64,000 nt of DNA from Polyangium spumosum. GTDB taxonomy: Bacteria; Myxococcota_A; Polyangia; Polyangiales; Polyangiaceae. The position numbers and the translations under genes are program-made. Each line of letters opens with the position of its first letter. Positions within the stretch are counted from its first letter, which is position 1. The DNA lies in the NCBI RefSeq assembly GCF_009649845.1, contig NZ_WJIE01000001.1, positions 558,001-622,000 on the forward strand, given 5' to 3'. Positions 42,068 to 50,691 of the stretch are shown here, piece by piece. The notes beneath the pieces were generated by a model. That model was not told the origin of the DNA and did no database searches. It saw only the letters and a program-made list of their open reading frames with translations.

Positions 42068-43675
42068 TCAGAGCTCGTCCGCGCCGATGTCGACGGGGCC
42101 GTTTTTCCGGGCGTCCCCGTCGATGTCCGTCGCGCCCGGGTCGAGCGCGCCATTGCCCTTGTCTTTCGCCGGGGACCCCGCCGAGAGGTGCAGATCGCCG
42201 CCCGCGGGGTTCACGAGCAGCGGATCCTCGCCGAGCGAATTCGAGCCGCCCTGGATCCCCTCGACGCCCCCGCCGAAATAGACGTTGTGATCGAACGTGT
42301 TCCCCGTGTTGCTGCTGCCCGCCACGAGGACGGCGCTCGTGCCCGGCGTCGCGACCACGACGTTATTCTGGTACACGTTGCCCTCGTTGCGGTTTTGCAG
42401 GAGGATCGCCGCGTCCGCCCAGCCGTCCCGCGAGCAATCGAAGAGCGTGTTGTTCAGGATCACGTTGTTCTTCGCGGCCCCGCCCCCGCCGCCATTGCCT
42501 GCGCTGTAGCCGCCGGTCGCGATACACGTGACGTCGTTCGCGTGGAGGAAATTGTTTCGCACCACGATGTTCCGCGTGGATTTGCCGAACCACTCGCTCG
42601 CGAGCTCCACGCCGAGATCGCAGTCGTGCGCGGTGTTCCGCTCGATCACGAGATCCGCCCCGCCGTCCACGTAGAAGCAACCGGCGGCCTTCTCGTTGCC
42701 ATAAGCGGGATTGCCGGAGCTCGAGACGTCGTGCGCGAGGTTGCCGACCACGAGGCCTTTTCGCACGCGGTTCACGTCGGGCGCGTCGATCTCGTCGTCC
42801 TGGGAGCAGGCGCCGCAGACGTCGCTCTCGAAGCCGATGAAATCGAAGGCGATGTTGTTCACGTGATGGACGTGGTTGTCCCGCACCTCGAAATCACGCA
42901 CGTTCCCGTTGATCACGAGCGCCTCGCTCCAGCCGAGGACGAGATCGCGCAGCTCGTTGCCGACGATCGAGATGCGCTCGCTCGGCGTGGTCTCGGTCCC
43001 GTACACCGCGATGCCGTGCGCGCCGGCGCCGTCGCCGCCGTCCTCGGCGACGATGTCGTGAACCACGTTGTCGCGAATCAGCACGTCGTGCGAGGCGCCG
43101 CGCACCCAGACGCCCGCGGGAAACCCGCCTTTGCCCGTGAGGTTCCGGAGCTCGAACCCCTCGACCACGATGTGCCCCCGATCGACGATCGACACGAGCG
43201 CCGGCTCGCCCCCGCCGCCGAGGCCCGTTCCATCGAGGATCGGCCGCTCGCCGCAGGCCGCGCGTAACGTGATCGGCGCGCCGGGCGCCCCGGAGCGCGG
43301 GAAAACGACGAGCTCGTTGTACGTACCCTGGCGGACGACCACGGTATCACCGGGCTGGGCGAGATCCACGGCGTGCGCGAGCGTCGCGAAAGGTTTGTCC
43401 GAAGTACCGGGGTCGTCGTCGCTGCCCGCATTCGACACGAAATACGTGCCCGCCGCGGGGTCACACGCGCTCCCGCCGCCGCTCCCGCCGCTCCCGCCGC
43501 CGCCGCCGCTCCCGCCGCTCCCGCCGCCGCCGCCGCTCCCGCCGCCGCCGCCGCTCCCGCCGCCGCCGCCGCTCCCGCCGCTCCCGCCGCCGCCGCCGCT
43601 CCCGCCCGTCCCATTCGACGAACATGCGAGGAGCCCGACACCGAGCAGCGCCACCACGATCCATCGTTGCATCAT
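42068..43675 (-). CDS. Right-handed beta-helix lipoprotein
   Basis: This 535-residue surface lipoprotein has the lipobox GLLACSS, then about 45 residues of pure Gly/Ser (GGGGGS repeats). A DUF1565-type start follows (TYFVSNAGSDDDPGTSDKPFATLAHAV), then parallel beta-helix repeats rich in N-x-V-x-N-N steps (IVVRNNFLHAND, NNVILNNTLFD). Such proteins are often polysaccharide lyases or adhesins, but I cannot assign catalytic residues. The stop abuts the stop of the giant Roc gene with no gap. Confidence 0.85.
   Translation of the reverse strand: MMQRWIVVALLGVGLLACSSNGTGGSGGGGGSGGSGGGGGSGGGGGSGGGGGSGGSGGGGGSGGSGGGSACDPAAGTYFVSNAGSDDDPGTSDKPFATLAHAVDLAQPGDTVVVRQGTYNELVVFPRSGAPGAPITLRAACGERPILDGTGLGGGGEPALVSIVDRGHIVVEGFELRNLTGKGGFPAGVWVRGASHDVLIRDNVVHDIVAEDGGDGAGAHGIAVYGTETTPSERISIVGNELRDLVLGWSEALVINGNVRDFEVRDNHVHHVNNIAFDFIGFESDVCGACSQDDEIDAPDVNRVRKGLVVGNLAHDVSSSGNPAYGNEKAAGCFYVDGGADLVIERNTAHDCDLGVELASEWFGKSTRNIVVRNNFLHANDVTCIATGGYSAGNGGGGGAAKNNVILNNTLFDCSRDGWADAAILLQNRNEGNVYQNNVVVATPGTSAVLVAGSSNTGNTFDHNVYFGGGVEGIQGGSNSLGEDPLLVNPAGGDLHLSAGSPAKDKGNGALDPGATDIDGDARKNGPVDIGADEL
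43471..43607 (-). repeat. Coding low-complexity Gly/Ser repeat
   Basis: GCC/TCC-rich trinucleotide runs encode the GGGGGS linker of the beta-helix lipoprotein. The DNA repeat is imperfect and in frame (unit 15-18 bp), prone to length change by slippage. It is coding and not a separate element. Confidence 0.85.
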
Positions 43676-43807
43676 TACACCCTGCCTTTCCGCATTACGC
43701 TACGGAAGCATACCTATTTTCTGGACGGGCGTCGCCCCCTCGTGGTTCAGTGCTTTTGCACACGACGACTCGCGCGCGGCCGCGCGTCGCGCGCCACGGA
43801 GGTATTC

Positions 43808-45067
43808 ATGTCCGAATCCAGCGTGACGCGCCGGGGCGCATCCCCCTGCGGCAGGGAGCACTTCCCGCTCGCCTCGCCCATGCTCGACGATCCTCGCCCC
43901 TTTTATGCGCGCGCTCGCCGCGACGAGCCCGTGTTCTGGAGCGACTCCCTCAACCTCTGGGTGGTGACCCGCCACGAGGACGTCTGCGCCGTCGCCAAAG
44001 ACGCGGCGCGTTTCTCGTCGCTCGATTCGATCACGCCCGGCGCCGTGCCTCCCCCGCCGGAGCTCTTCGCCGAGCTCGTCAAGGGCTACCCGCTCCTGCC
44101 GAGCCTCGTGGACAGCGATCCACCGGTGCACACGCGTGGCCGGGCCCTCGTCACCAAGGCCCTCTCGCTCCGCCGGCTCGCGGAGTTCGAGCCGATCCTC
44201 CGCGAGATCGCCACGCGGCTCGTGGACGGCTTCGTCGCGAAGGGCCGGGTCGAGCTCGTGCACGCATTCGCCATCGCATTGCCAGGGAACTTCATCGTCG
44301 ACCTGCTCGGCCTGCCGCGGGGGCACCTCGACCAGGTCGATCGCTGGACCACGAACAGCACCGAGGTCTTCTCCGGGCAAAAGCCGCTCCCGGAGCTCAT
44401 CGAGCACGCCAGGGGCTTCGTCGCATTTCAGCATTACCTCGCCGCGGCCATCGAGGACCGCCGCGCGAGCCCGCGCGACGACGCCCTCTCCGATATCGTC
44501 ACCGGCGCGGCGGCGCTCGATCCGCCCTTCGGCGTGGCCGAGCTCGTCAACATGCTGCTGCAGATCCTCTTCGCGGGGTACGAGACCACGGCCGGCCTCA
44601 TCGCGGCCGCGGCGTTCGAGCTCGCGCGGGATCCCGAGCTCTTCGCCGCCGCGAAGAGGGATCCCTCCATCCTCCCCTCCATCGTCGAGGAGACGCTCCG
44701 GGTGGCCTCGCCCATTCACGCGATGTATCGCACCGCGCTGGAGGACGTGGAGCTCGGCGGCGTGCACATCAAAAAAGGCGAGCGCCTGCAGATCGCCTAC
44801 ATCTCGGCAAACCACGACGAGCGCCGCTTCGAGGAGCCGCTCCGCTTCGACGTTCGCCGCACGACCCCGCACCTCGCGTTCGGGCACGGCATTCACTATT
44901 GCATCGGCGCCCCGCTCGCCCGCCTCGAGGGCCGCGTCGCGCTGGAGGTGCTCACCGAGCGCCTGCCGCACCTGCGCCTCGTCCCCGACCAGAAGCTCTC
45001 CTATTTCCCGAGCGCCACCGCCCGGCGCCTCGAATCGCTCGAGCTCGCCTGGGACCCGGCCCGGTGA
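43808..45067 (+). CDS. Cytochrome P450 monooxygenase
   Basis: This 419-residue soluble class I-like P450 has the I-helix oxygen-activation motif FAGYETTAG near 254, the K-helix EETLR near 295 and the heme loop FGHGIHYCIGAPLARLE with the ligand cysteine near 364. The start MSESSVTRRG lies 132 bp from the divergent lipoprotein gene. Redox partners and a biosynthetic cluster are absent nearby, so substrate is unknown; oxidation of a secondary metabolite or fatty acid is plausible. Confidence 0.94.
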   Translation: MSESSVTRRGASPCGREHFPLASPMLDDPRPFYARARRDEPVFWSDSLNLWVVTRHEDVCAVAKDAARFSSLDSITPGAVPPPPELFAELVKGYPLLPSLVDSDPPVHTRGRALVTKALSLRRLAEFEPILREIATRLVDGFVAKGRVELVHAFAIALPGNFIVDLLGLPRGHLDQVDRWTTNSTEVFSGQKPLPELIEHARGFVAFQHYLAAAIEDRRASPRDDALSDIVTGAAALDPPFGVAELVNMLLQILFAGYETTAGLIAAAAFELARDPELFAAAKRDPSILPSIVEETLRVASPIHAMYRTALEDVELGGVHIKKGERLQIAYISANHDERRFEEPLRFDVRRTTPHLAFGHGIHYCIGAPLARLEGRVALEVLTERLPHLRLVPDQKLSYFPSATARRLESLELAWDPAR

Positions 45068-45080
45068 TTCTCCAGGTGAA

Positions 45081-45959
45081 TCAGAGCATCCCCTCGCCTC
45101 GCAGGATCTCGTAGGTGATCCGCGCGGCCTCGGGGCCGATCTTGTTCTCGTCCTTCGATCGAATGCGGCACGCGAAGACCCACGTGCGGCCCTCCTTCTC
45201 CAGCGCGCCGACGAACCAGCCCACCGCGCCGAGCGGCGCGGGCGTTCCATCCTCGGCCAAGGCGCTTCCCGTCTTGCCGCTCAGGACCACGCCCTCGGGG
45301 ATCGCGTCGATGAAGGGATGGCGGTCGCGCACGTGCTCCTTCGCGTCGCCCCGCAGCTCGAGGATCCGCCGCACGATGGACGTGGCGCGCGGGGAGACGG
45401 GCAATTTGCCTTCGTACATGGCGGCGAGGAATCGCCGCTCCTCGCGGGGCGAGATCGTGAGCTTGCTGTTGAGCCAGAACATCGTCACGTCGCCCGAAGG
45501 GTCGGCGTTTCCATAACGAAACGCCGACAGGTACGTGCGATACCGAGGCTCGCCGACCTGCTCGGCGATGCGCTGGAAGTACCACACGGTCGAATGCCAC
45601 ATCGCGGTGGCGAGCGAATGATCGCGGTTCCACGACGCGCGCCAGCGCTCCTCGCCGTCCCAGCGAAAGACCGTGTTCTCGTCCTGCACCACGCCCGCGT
45701 CGATCGCGATGAGCGCATTCGGGATCTTGAACGTCGAGGCCGGCGTCGTGCGCACGTCGCACTCGTCGCCGCCGTATTCGACCGTCTCGCCCGTGCCGAG
45801 CTCGACCATCGTGAAGCAGCCGGCGAGGCCGGCGAAATGGGTCTCGGCCCCGCGCGGCGCCCGAGGCACGCCGGGATCCGGCGCCACCACCGTGGCGGGC
45901 GTGCAGCCTGCGGCGAGGAGGAGCAGCGGCGCGACGAGAGAACACGAAAGGTCGGTCAT
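45081..45959 (-). CDS. Class D (OXA-like) beta-lactamase lipoprotein
   Basis: All class D motifs are present in this 292-residue protein: the active-site STFK (75-78, the lysine being the carbamylated base), STV (123-125), YGN (149-151), KTG (229-231) and GWFVG (247-251). The N-terminus has a lipobox-like LLLAAGC, predicting membrane anchoring. It converges on the P450 gene with 13 bp between stops. No mobile element or resistance cluster surrounds it and codon use matches the chromosome, so it looks like an intrinsic enzyme. A penicillin-sensor role, as in BlaR1-like domains, is less likely since no signalling domain follows. Confidence 0.93.
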   Translation of the reverse strand: MTDLSCSLVAPLLLLAAGCTPATVVAPDPGVPRAPRGAETHFAGLAGCFTMVELGTGETVEYGGDECDVRTTPASTFKIPNALIAIDAGVVQDENTVFRWDGEERWRASWNRDHSLATAMWHSTVWYFQRIAEQVGEPRYRTYLSAFRYGNADPSGDVTMFWLNSKLTISPREERRFLAAMYEGKLPVSPRATSIVRRILELRGDAKEHVRDRHPFIDAIPEGVVLSGKTGSALAEDGTPAPLGAVGWFVGALEKEGRTWVFACRIRSKDENKIGPEAARITYEILRGEGML

Positions 45960-46091
45960 GACGCTCGAACGCCCCGGACGAGGGGGCCCTTCCAGCCGTA
46001 GAGGTTTCCCCGACGCAGGGGGCGAGGGAGCGCGAGTCTACAGCACCCGTCGGCGTTGACACCAGGGGACACTCGCGGCTAAGAGAGGGCC

Positions 46092-47123
46092 GTGACGACG
46101 GGCGCAAGAATCGACGTCGCCGTGCTCGGCGCCGGCGTGATGGGGCTCGTCGCCGCCGCCACGCTCGTGCGTGCAGGGCAAAGGGTCGCGGTCTTCGAGC
46201 GCGCCGCCGATATCACGGCGAGCGCGGCGTGGCGCTCGGGCGGCATGCTCGCGCCCGACTGCGAGGCCGAGATCGCCGATCCGATCGTGGTCGCCCTCGG
46301 CCGGCGGTCGCTCGCGCTCTGGCCCTCCCTCGTCCCGGGCGTCGCGACGAACGGGACCCTCGTCCTCGCCCCGCCCCGCGAGCCGGGCGTGCTCACCCGA
46401 TTCGAACGGCTGACCCGGAATCACGAGAGCCTCGATGAGCAGGCCATCGCCGGGCTCGAGCCCGCCCTCGCCGGCCGGTACCGGCGTGGCCTCTTTTTCC
46501 CGAGCGAGGGGCACCTCGACCCGCGGCGCACGTTGCTCGCGCTCACCACGTGGCTCGGCGAGGCCGGCGTGCCCATCGAATTCGGGTTCTCCGGGGATCC
46601 CGGGTCGCTCCTCGCCGATCGAATCGTCGACGCGCGCGGGCTCGGGGCCCGCGACCATTTCCCCACGCTGCGCGGGGTCAAGGGCGAGATGGCCCTCGTC
46701 CGCAGCCGGGACGTGGGTATCACGCGGCCCGTGCGCCTGCTCCACCATCGCCACCCGCTTTACGTCGTGCCCCGCGAGGGCGGGGTCTTCATGATCGGCG
46801 CGACCACGATCGAATCGGATTCGACCGACACGAACGAGGCCCCGCGCGTGACGTTGCGCTCGGCCGGCGAGCTCCTCACCCAGGCGTATGCGCTCCACCC
46901 CGCGTTCGCCGAGGCCGAGATACTCGAGCTCGAGGCCGGCCTCCGGCCCGCCTTCCCCGACAACGCGCCGCGGATCGAGGTCTCGGGGCGCACGATCGCC
47001 GTGAATGGATTGTACCGGCACGGCTGGCTGCTCGCGCCTGCGCTCGCCGCGCGGATCGTCGACGTTCTCCGCGGGGACACCTCCCCGAACGAGGCTTTGC
47101 ATGCGGATATGGCTCAACGGTGA
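46092..47123 (+). CDS. thiO: Glycine oxidase
   Basis: ThiO oxidises glycine to the imine used for thiazole synthesis in aerobes. The 343-residue flavoprotein starts at GTG with VAVLGAGVMGLVAAATLV as the FAD-binding motif, then GGMLAPDCEAE, and ends with the typical NGLYRHGWLLAPALA region. It is the first of four overlapping or adjacent thiamine genes; its last 23 bp overlap thiS. A general D-amino-acid oxidase is the alternative but context settles it. Confidence 0.93.
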   Translation: MTTGARIDVAVLGAGVMGLVAAATLVRAGQRVAVFERAADITASAAWRSGGMLAPDCEAEIADPIVVALGRRSLALWPSLVPGVATNGTLVLAPPREPGVLTRFERLTRNHESLDEQAIAGLEPALAGRYRRGLFFPSEGHLDPRRTLLALTTWLGEAGVPIEFGFSGDPGSLLADRIVDARGLGARDHFPTLRGVKGEMALVRSRDVGITRPVRLLHHRHPLYVVPREGGVFMIGATTIESDSTDTNEAPRVTLRSAGELLTQAYALHPAFAEAEILELEAGLRPAFPDNAPRIEVSGRTIAVNGLYRHGWLLAPALAARIVDVLRGDTSPNEALHADMAQR

Positions 47124-47298
47124 ACTGATCGAGACGATGGCGAACGACCTCGCCGCGCTGGTCGAGGAGCGGGGCTTCGACGTCGCGGTCGTCGCCACCG
47201 CGCTGAACGGCGAGTTCGTGCCGCGCGCCCTCCGGGCCGAGACGCGGATCGCCGAGGCCGACGCCGTCGAGGTGCTGCGGCCCATGCAGGGAGGATGA
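47101..47298 (+). CDS. thiS: Sulfur carrier protein ThiS
   Basis: This 65-residue ubiquitin-like carrier ends in the required GlyGly ([10 protein letters not shown]), which is adenylated and thiocarboxylated to donate sulfur to thiazole. It starts [11 protein letters not shown] inside thiO and its stop overlaps the thiG start. The adenylating enzyme ThiF is not in the window. Confidence 0.92.
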   Translation: MRIWLNGELIETMANDLAALVEERGFDVAVVATALNGEFVPRALRAETRIAEADAVEVLRPMQGG

Positions 47299-48086
47299 GC
47301 ATGGTCGATTTTTATGGGCGAACGTTCGAGAGCCGGCTCCTCCTCGGGACGGCGCGATATCCCTCGCCCGAGGCGATCGGCGCGTCGGTGCGGCGATCGG
47401 GCGCGCAGATCGTCACGGTGTCGTTGCGGCGCGAATCCGCGGCGGGCGTGAAGGGGGGCCAGGCCTTCTGGGAGATCGTGAAATCACTCGGCGTCGCGGT
47501 CCTGCCGAACACGGCCGGCTGCCATTCCGTGAAAGAGGCCGTGACCACCGCGAGGATGGCGCGTGAGGTCTTCGGGACGCCGTGGATCAAGCTCGAGGTC
47601 ATCGGCGACGACGTCACCCTGCAGCCCGACCCCTTCGCGCTCGTCGAGGCGACACGCGCGCTCGTGGCCGAAGGGTTCGAGGTGTTCCCGTACATGACCG
47701 ACGACCTCTGCCTCGCCGAAAAGCTCGTCGAGTCCGGCTGCCGCGTGCTCATGCCCTGGGGCGCGCCGATCGGGACGGGCCGGGGGCTCAACAATCCTTA
47801 TGCGTTGCGGCTCTTGCGGAGGCATTTCCCGGGGATCACGCTCGTCGTCGACGCCGGCATCGGCGCGCCGAGCCACGCGGCGCAGGCCATGGAAATGGGC
47901 TACGACGCCCTTCTGATCAACACCGCCGTGGCGACCGCGGGTGATCCGCCTGCGATGGCCGAGGCCTTCGCCGAGGCGATCCGCGCGGGCCGACGGGCCC
48001 ACGAGGCGGGGCTCATGGAGCCGACCGACCTCGCGACGGCGTCGACGCCGACCTTCGGCGCGCCGTTCTCCCCCTTCGCAGGCTGA
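47295..48086 (+). CDS. thiG: Thiazole synthase
   Basis: ThiG builds the thiazole phosphate ring from deoxyxylulose phosphate, the ThiO-derived imine and ThiS sulfur. The 263-residue TIM barrel has the Schiff-base lysine in [10 protein letters not shown] (near 99), the [16 protein letters not shown] loop and the phosphate-binding [20 protein letters not shown] 47295 overlaps the thiS stop; an alternative ATG lies at 47301. Confidence 0.95.
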   Translation: MSMVDFYGRTFESRLLLGTARYPSPEAIGASVRRSGAQIVTVSLRRESAAGVKGGQAFWEIVKSLGVAVLPNTAGCHSVKEAVTTARMAREVFGTPWIKLEVIGDDVTLQPDPFALVEATRALVAEGFEVFPYMTDDLCLAEKLVESGCRVLMPWGAPIGTGRGLNNPYALRLLRRHFPGITLVVDAGIGAPSHAAQAMEMGYDALLINTAVATAGDPPAMAEAFAEAIRAGRRAHEAGLMEPTDLATASTPTFGAPFSPFAG

Positions 48087-48101
48087 TTCGAGGAGCGTCC
48101 G

Positions 48102-48713
48102 ATGCTGGATCGATTTTATCTCATCGTCGACGGCGCCCGGTGGCTCGATCGCCTCTTGCCGCTGGGCCTCGGCCTCGTGCAGCTCCGCGTGAAGGGGCTC
48201 GACGAGGCCGCGCGGAGGGCCGAGATCGCGGCGTCGATCCAGAAGTGCCGGGCGAGCGGGGCGACGCTCGTGGTCAACGATTTCTGGCGCGACGCGATCG
48301 ATCTCGGCGCGGCGTGGGTGCACCTCGGCCAGGAGGACCTCGCGGGGGCCGACCTCGTGGCGATCCGGCGGGCCGGCGTGAAGCTCGGGATCTCGACCCA
48401 CAGCCACGAGGAGCTCGACGCGGCGCTCGCGGCCGATCCCGATTACGTGGCCCTCGGCCCGGTCTACCCGACGACCCTCAAGGTGATGCCGTGGGCGCCG
48501 CAGGGGCTCGATCGTATCGGCGAATGGAAACGAATCACGAAGAGGCCACTCGTCGCGATCGGGGGCATCACGCTGGAGCGCGCCCCCGGCGTGGCGAGGG
48601 CCGGCGCGGATTCGATCGCGGTGATCTCGGACGTCCTCTCGCACCCCGATCCGGAGGCCCGCTGCAAGGCCTGGCTCGACGCGCGGGCCACGTGGCCCGC
48701 CGCCTCGGATTGA
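48102..48713 (+). CDS. thiE: Thiamine-phosphate synthase
   Basis: ThiE joins thiazole phosphate and pyrimidine pyrophosphate to thiamine phosphate. The 203-residue TIM barrel has LGLVQLRVKG, the VVNDFW segment, VHLGQEDL and the GPVYPTTLK phosphate loop. It closes the operon, 15 bp after thiG, and its stop is 2 bp from the convergent MBL gene. ThiC/ThiD for the pyrimidine half are not in the window. Confidence 0.93.
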   Translation: MLDRFYLIVDGARWLDRLLPLGLGLVQLRVKGLDEAARRAEIAASIQKCRASGATLVVNDFWRDAIDLGAAWVHLGQEDLAGADLVAIRRAGVKLGISTHSHEELDAALAADPDYVALGPVYPTTLKVMPWAPQGLDRIGEWKRITKRPLVAIGGITLERAPGVARAGADSIAVISDVLSHPDPEARCKAWLDARATWPAASD

Positions 48714-48715
48714 CG

Positions 48716-49645
48716 TCAAGCCCGCCGCTTCGAGGCCACGTAGGCGAGCCCCTGCGCATTGAGCGCGAGATCGAGCTCCAGCAGCGCGAGATCCTCGGCG
48801 TCGAGCGAGATCCCTGCGTCCCCGGCCGCGCGCTCCATCTCCTTTTCGAGCGCCGCGCGGATCATGGGCTCGGCCTCGGCCGGCGCGAGCGCGACGGCCG
48901 CGTCGACGAGCGCGGCGGACAGGTCGATCCACCGATGCAGCGCGGAGGCCACGACGTCGAGGTCCTCGATTTCGCCAAAATGCGTGAGCGCCGCTCGCCG
49001 CGCCCCCGAGCGCAGCACCACGTCGATACTCGCGTGCGCCGCCTCGGCGTCGAAATCGGTCGGGCTCGTCGAGGGGAAGGCGAGCCGCCGGCCGCGCTGG
49101 AGCCGCGGATACACGAGGCCGAAGGTATCGCCGGTGAACACGGCCTCCCGCGCGGGATCGAGCACGATGAAATGGTGGTTCGCGTGCCCGCGCGTGTGCA
49201 CGAACGAGAGCGTGGCCGAGCCGAGCGAGACCACCGCGTGATCCTCGAGCGACCGCACGCGTGAGGCGTCGATCGGCTGGATCGTCCCGTAGAGCTCGGC
49301 GAAACGCGCCGCGCCGTAGACGGCCTCGGCGCTCTTGACGAGCTTCGACGGATCGACGAGGTGGCGGGCGGCGCGTGGGTGGGCGAGCACGGTGGCGTTC
49401 GGCAGCGCCGCGAGCAACGCGGAGGCGCCGCCGGCGTGATCGAGGTGGACGTGCGTGACGATCACCCACCGCACGGCCTCGGGCGCGAGCCCCTCCCGCG
49501 CGAGCGCCGCGAGCAGCCGGGGGACCGCGTGCGTCGTGTTCGTCTCGACGAATGCGGCCTCGTCCCCTTCCACGCGCAGGTAGGCGGCGGCGACGCCGGG
49601 CCCGAGGTAATCGCAGTCGATCGTGACGAGGCGGGAGGAGCTCAT
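48716..49645 (-). CDS. MBL-fold metallo-hydrolase
   Basis: This 309-residue protein has the zinc-binding motif THVHLDHAGG (H65, H67, D69, H70), a further histidine in TRGHANHH and the bridging aspartate in FTGDTFG. The extra C-terminal 100 residues are helical. It resembles the general MBL hydrolases of proteobacteria that act on thioesters or lactones. Substrate is unknown and no pathway genes adjoin it. Confidence 0.87.
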   Translation of the reverse strand: MSSSRLVTIDCDYLGPGVAAAYLRVEGDEAAFVETNTTHAVPRLLAALAREGLAPEAVRWVIVTHVHLDHAGGASALLAALPNATVLAHPRAARHLVDPSKLVKSAEAVYGAARFAELYGTIQPIDASRVRSLEDHAVVSLGSATLSFVHTRGHANHHFIVLDPAREAVFTGDTFGLVYPRLQRGRRLAFPSTSPTDFDAEAAHASIDVVLRSGARRAALTHFGEIEDLDVVASALHRWIDLSAALVDAAVALAPAEAEPMIRAALEKEMERAAGDAGISLDAEDLALLELDLALNAQGLAYVASKRRA

Positions 49646-49863
49646 GGCGCAAGCTTAGCAGCCGGGTCGGACGGGTCGAGGGTCCTGCGGGCCGGCCCAC
49701 TGGCACTGTGCCAACGCAATGACTCCGACAAACCGCGGGCAAACTCTCCGCGCCCTTTTCCGTTGACGCCCCGCGAGGAACTCGTGTAAGGCATTTTCCG
49801 ATGCGCGCGAGGAGGGTTCTTCCGTCCTCGAATTCGAAAACGCGATAGGGAGGAGCAAGGCAC

Positions 49864-50640
49864 ATGAGCAACGTCGACCAGCACGACGCCGGGACACCCA
49901 CGTGGTTCGATCTGATGACGTCGGACCCCGCGGGTGCGCAGAAGTTTTACGGGGAGCTCTTTGGATGGACCTTCCTCCAGGGCATGATGGGCTACTCGAT
50001 GTGCCAGAAGAACGGCCGCAACGCCGCTGGCATGGGCAAGCGCCCCGAGGACGCGCCCTACCCGTCCTCGTGGACCGTCTATTTCGACAGCAGGGACGTC
50101 GACGCCACCGCGGCGCGCGTGCGCGAGTTCGGCGGCAAGATGATGATGGAGCCGATGGACGTGGGGGATCAGGGCCGCATGATCGTCTGCGCGGACCCGA
50201 CGGGCGCCGTCTTTGGCTTCTGGCAGGGCCGCGCGCACAAGGGCGCGCAGATCATCGACGAGCACGGGGCCATGACCTGGTGCGAGGTGAACACGCGCGA
50301 CGGCCTGAAGGACGCCGAGTTCTACGCGAAGGTCCTCGACGTCGAGCCGCGCAAGATGCCGATGGAGAGCCCGATCTATTACACGCTCCACAAGGGCGAA
50401 AAGGCGGTCGCCGGCGTGCTGCAGATGAACCACCAGTGGCCGGACTCGATCCCGCCGCACTGGATGCCTTATTTCGCCGTCGACGACGCCGAGGCCGCCT
50501 GCGAGAAGATCAAGTCGCTCGGCGGGCAGGTGATGCACGGGCCGTTCGATTCACCTTATGGCCGCATCGCCGTCGTCGCGGATCCCTACGGCGCGGCCTT
50601 CTCCGTCATCAAGCTCTCCGAAGCCGCGATGACCGCCTGA
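49864..50640 (+). CDS. Two-domain VOC-family protein
   Basis: This 258-residue protein has two glyoxalase/bleomycin-resistance-type modules: residues 10-125 (TPTWFDLMTSDPAGAQKFYGELFGW ... PTGAVFGFWQ) and 135-255 (MTWCEVNTRDGLKDAEFYAKVLD ... DPYGAAFSVIKL). Such paired VOC proteins bind a metal or small hydrophobic ligand; some are hydroxylases or resistance proteins. The gene has a 218-bp upstream gap and ends before a strong hairpin at 50653. Confidence 0.85.
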   Translation: MSNVDQHDAGTPTWFDLMTSDPAGAQKFYGELFGWTFLQGMMGYSMCQKNGRNAAGMGKRPEDAPYPSSWTVYFDSRDVDATAARVREFGGKMMMEPMDVGDQGRMIVCADPTGAVFGFWQGRAHKGAQIIDEHGAMTWCEVNTRDGLKDAEFYAKVLDVEPRKMPMESPIYYTLHKGEKAVAGVLQMNHQWPDSIPPHWMPYFAVDDAEAACEKIKSLGGQVMHGPFDSPYGRIAVVADPYGAAFSVIKLSEAAMTA

Positions 50641-50652
50641 TTCTCTCCCGCG

Positions 50653-50677
50653 CCCCTCTCCCGCGACGGGAGAGGGG
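50653..50677. terminator. REP-like palindrome, probable bidirectional terminator
   Basis: CCCCTCTCCCG (50653-50663) and CGGGAGAGGGG (50667-50677) form a perfect 11-bp stem with a CGA loop, followed by TCGGGGGTGAGG. It sits between two convergent stops and belongs to the same sequence family as the palindromes at 57731-57824. Confidence 0.7.
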
Positions 50678-50691
50678 TCGGGGGTGAGGGC

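Noticed and set aside
43471-43607. Non-coding tandem repeat
   Set aside because: It is in frame and encodes a Gly/Ser linker of the lipoprotein.
45960-46091. TPP riboswitch before thiO (GGCTAAGAGA resembles the THI-box start)
   Set aside because: The second conserved half (ACCTGATCTGG-type) and the GCGTAGGGA segment are missing, and the start codon follows too closely.
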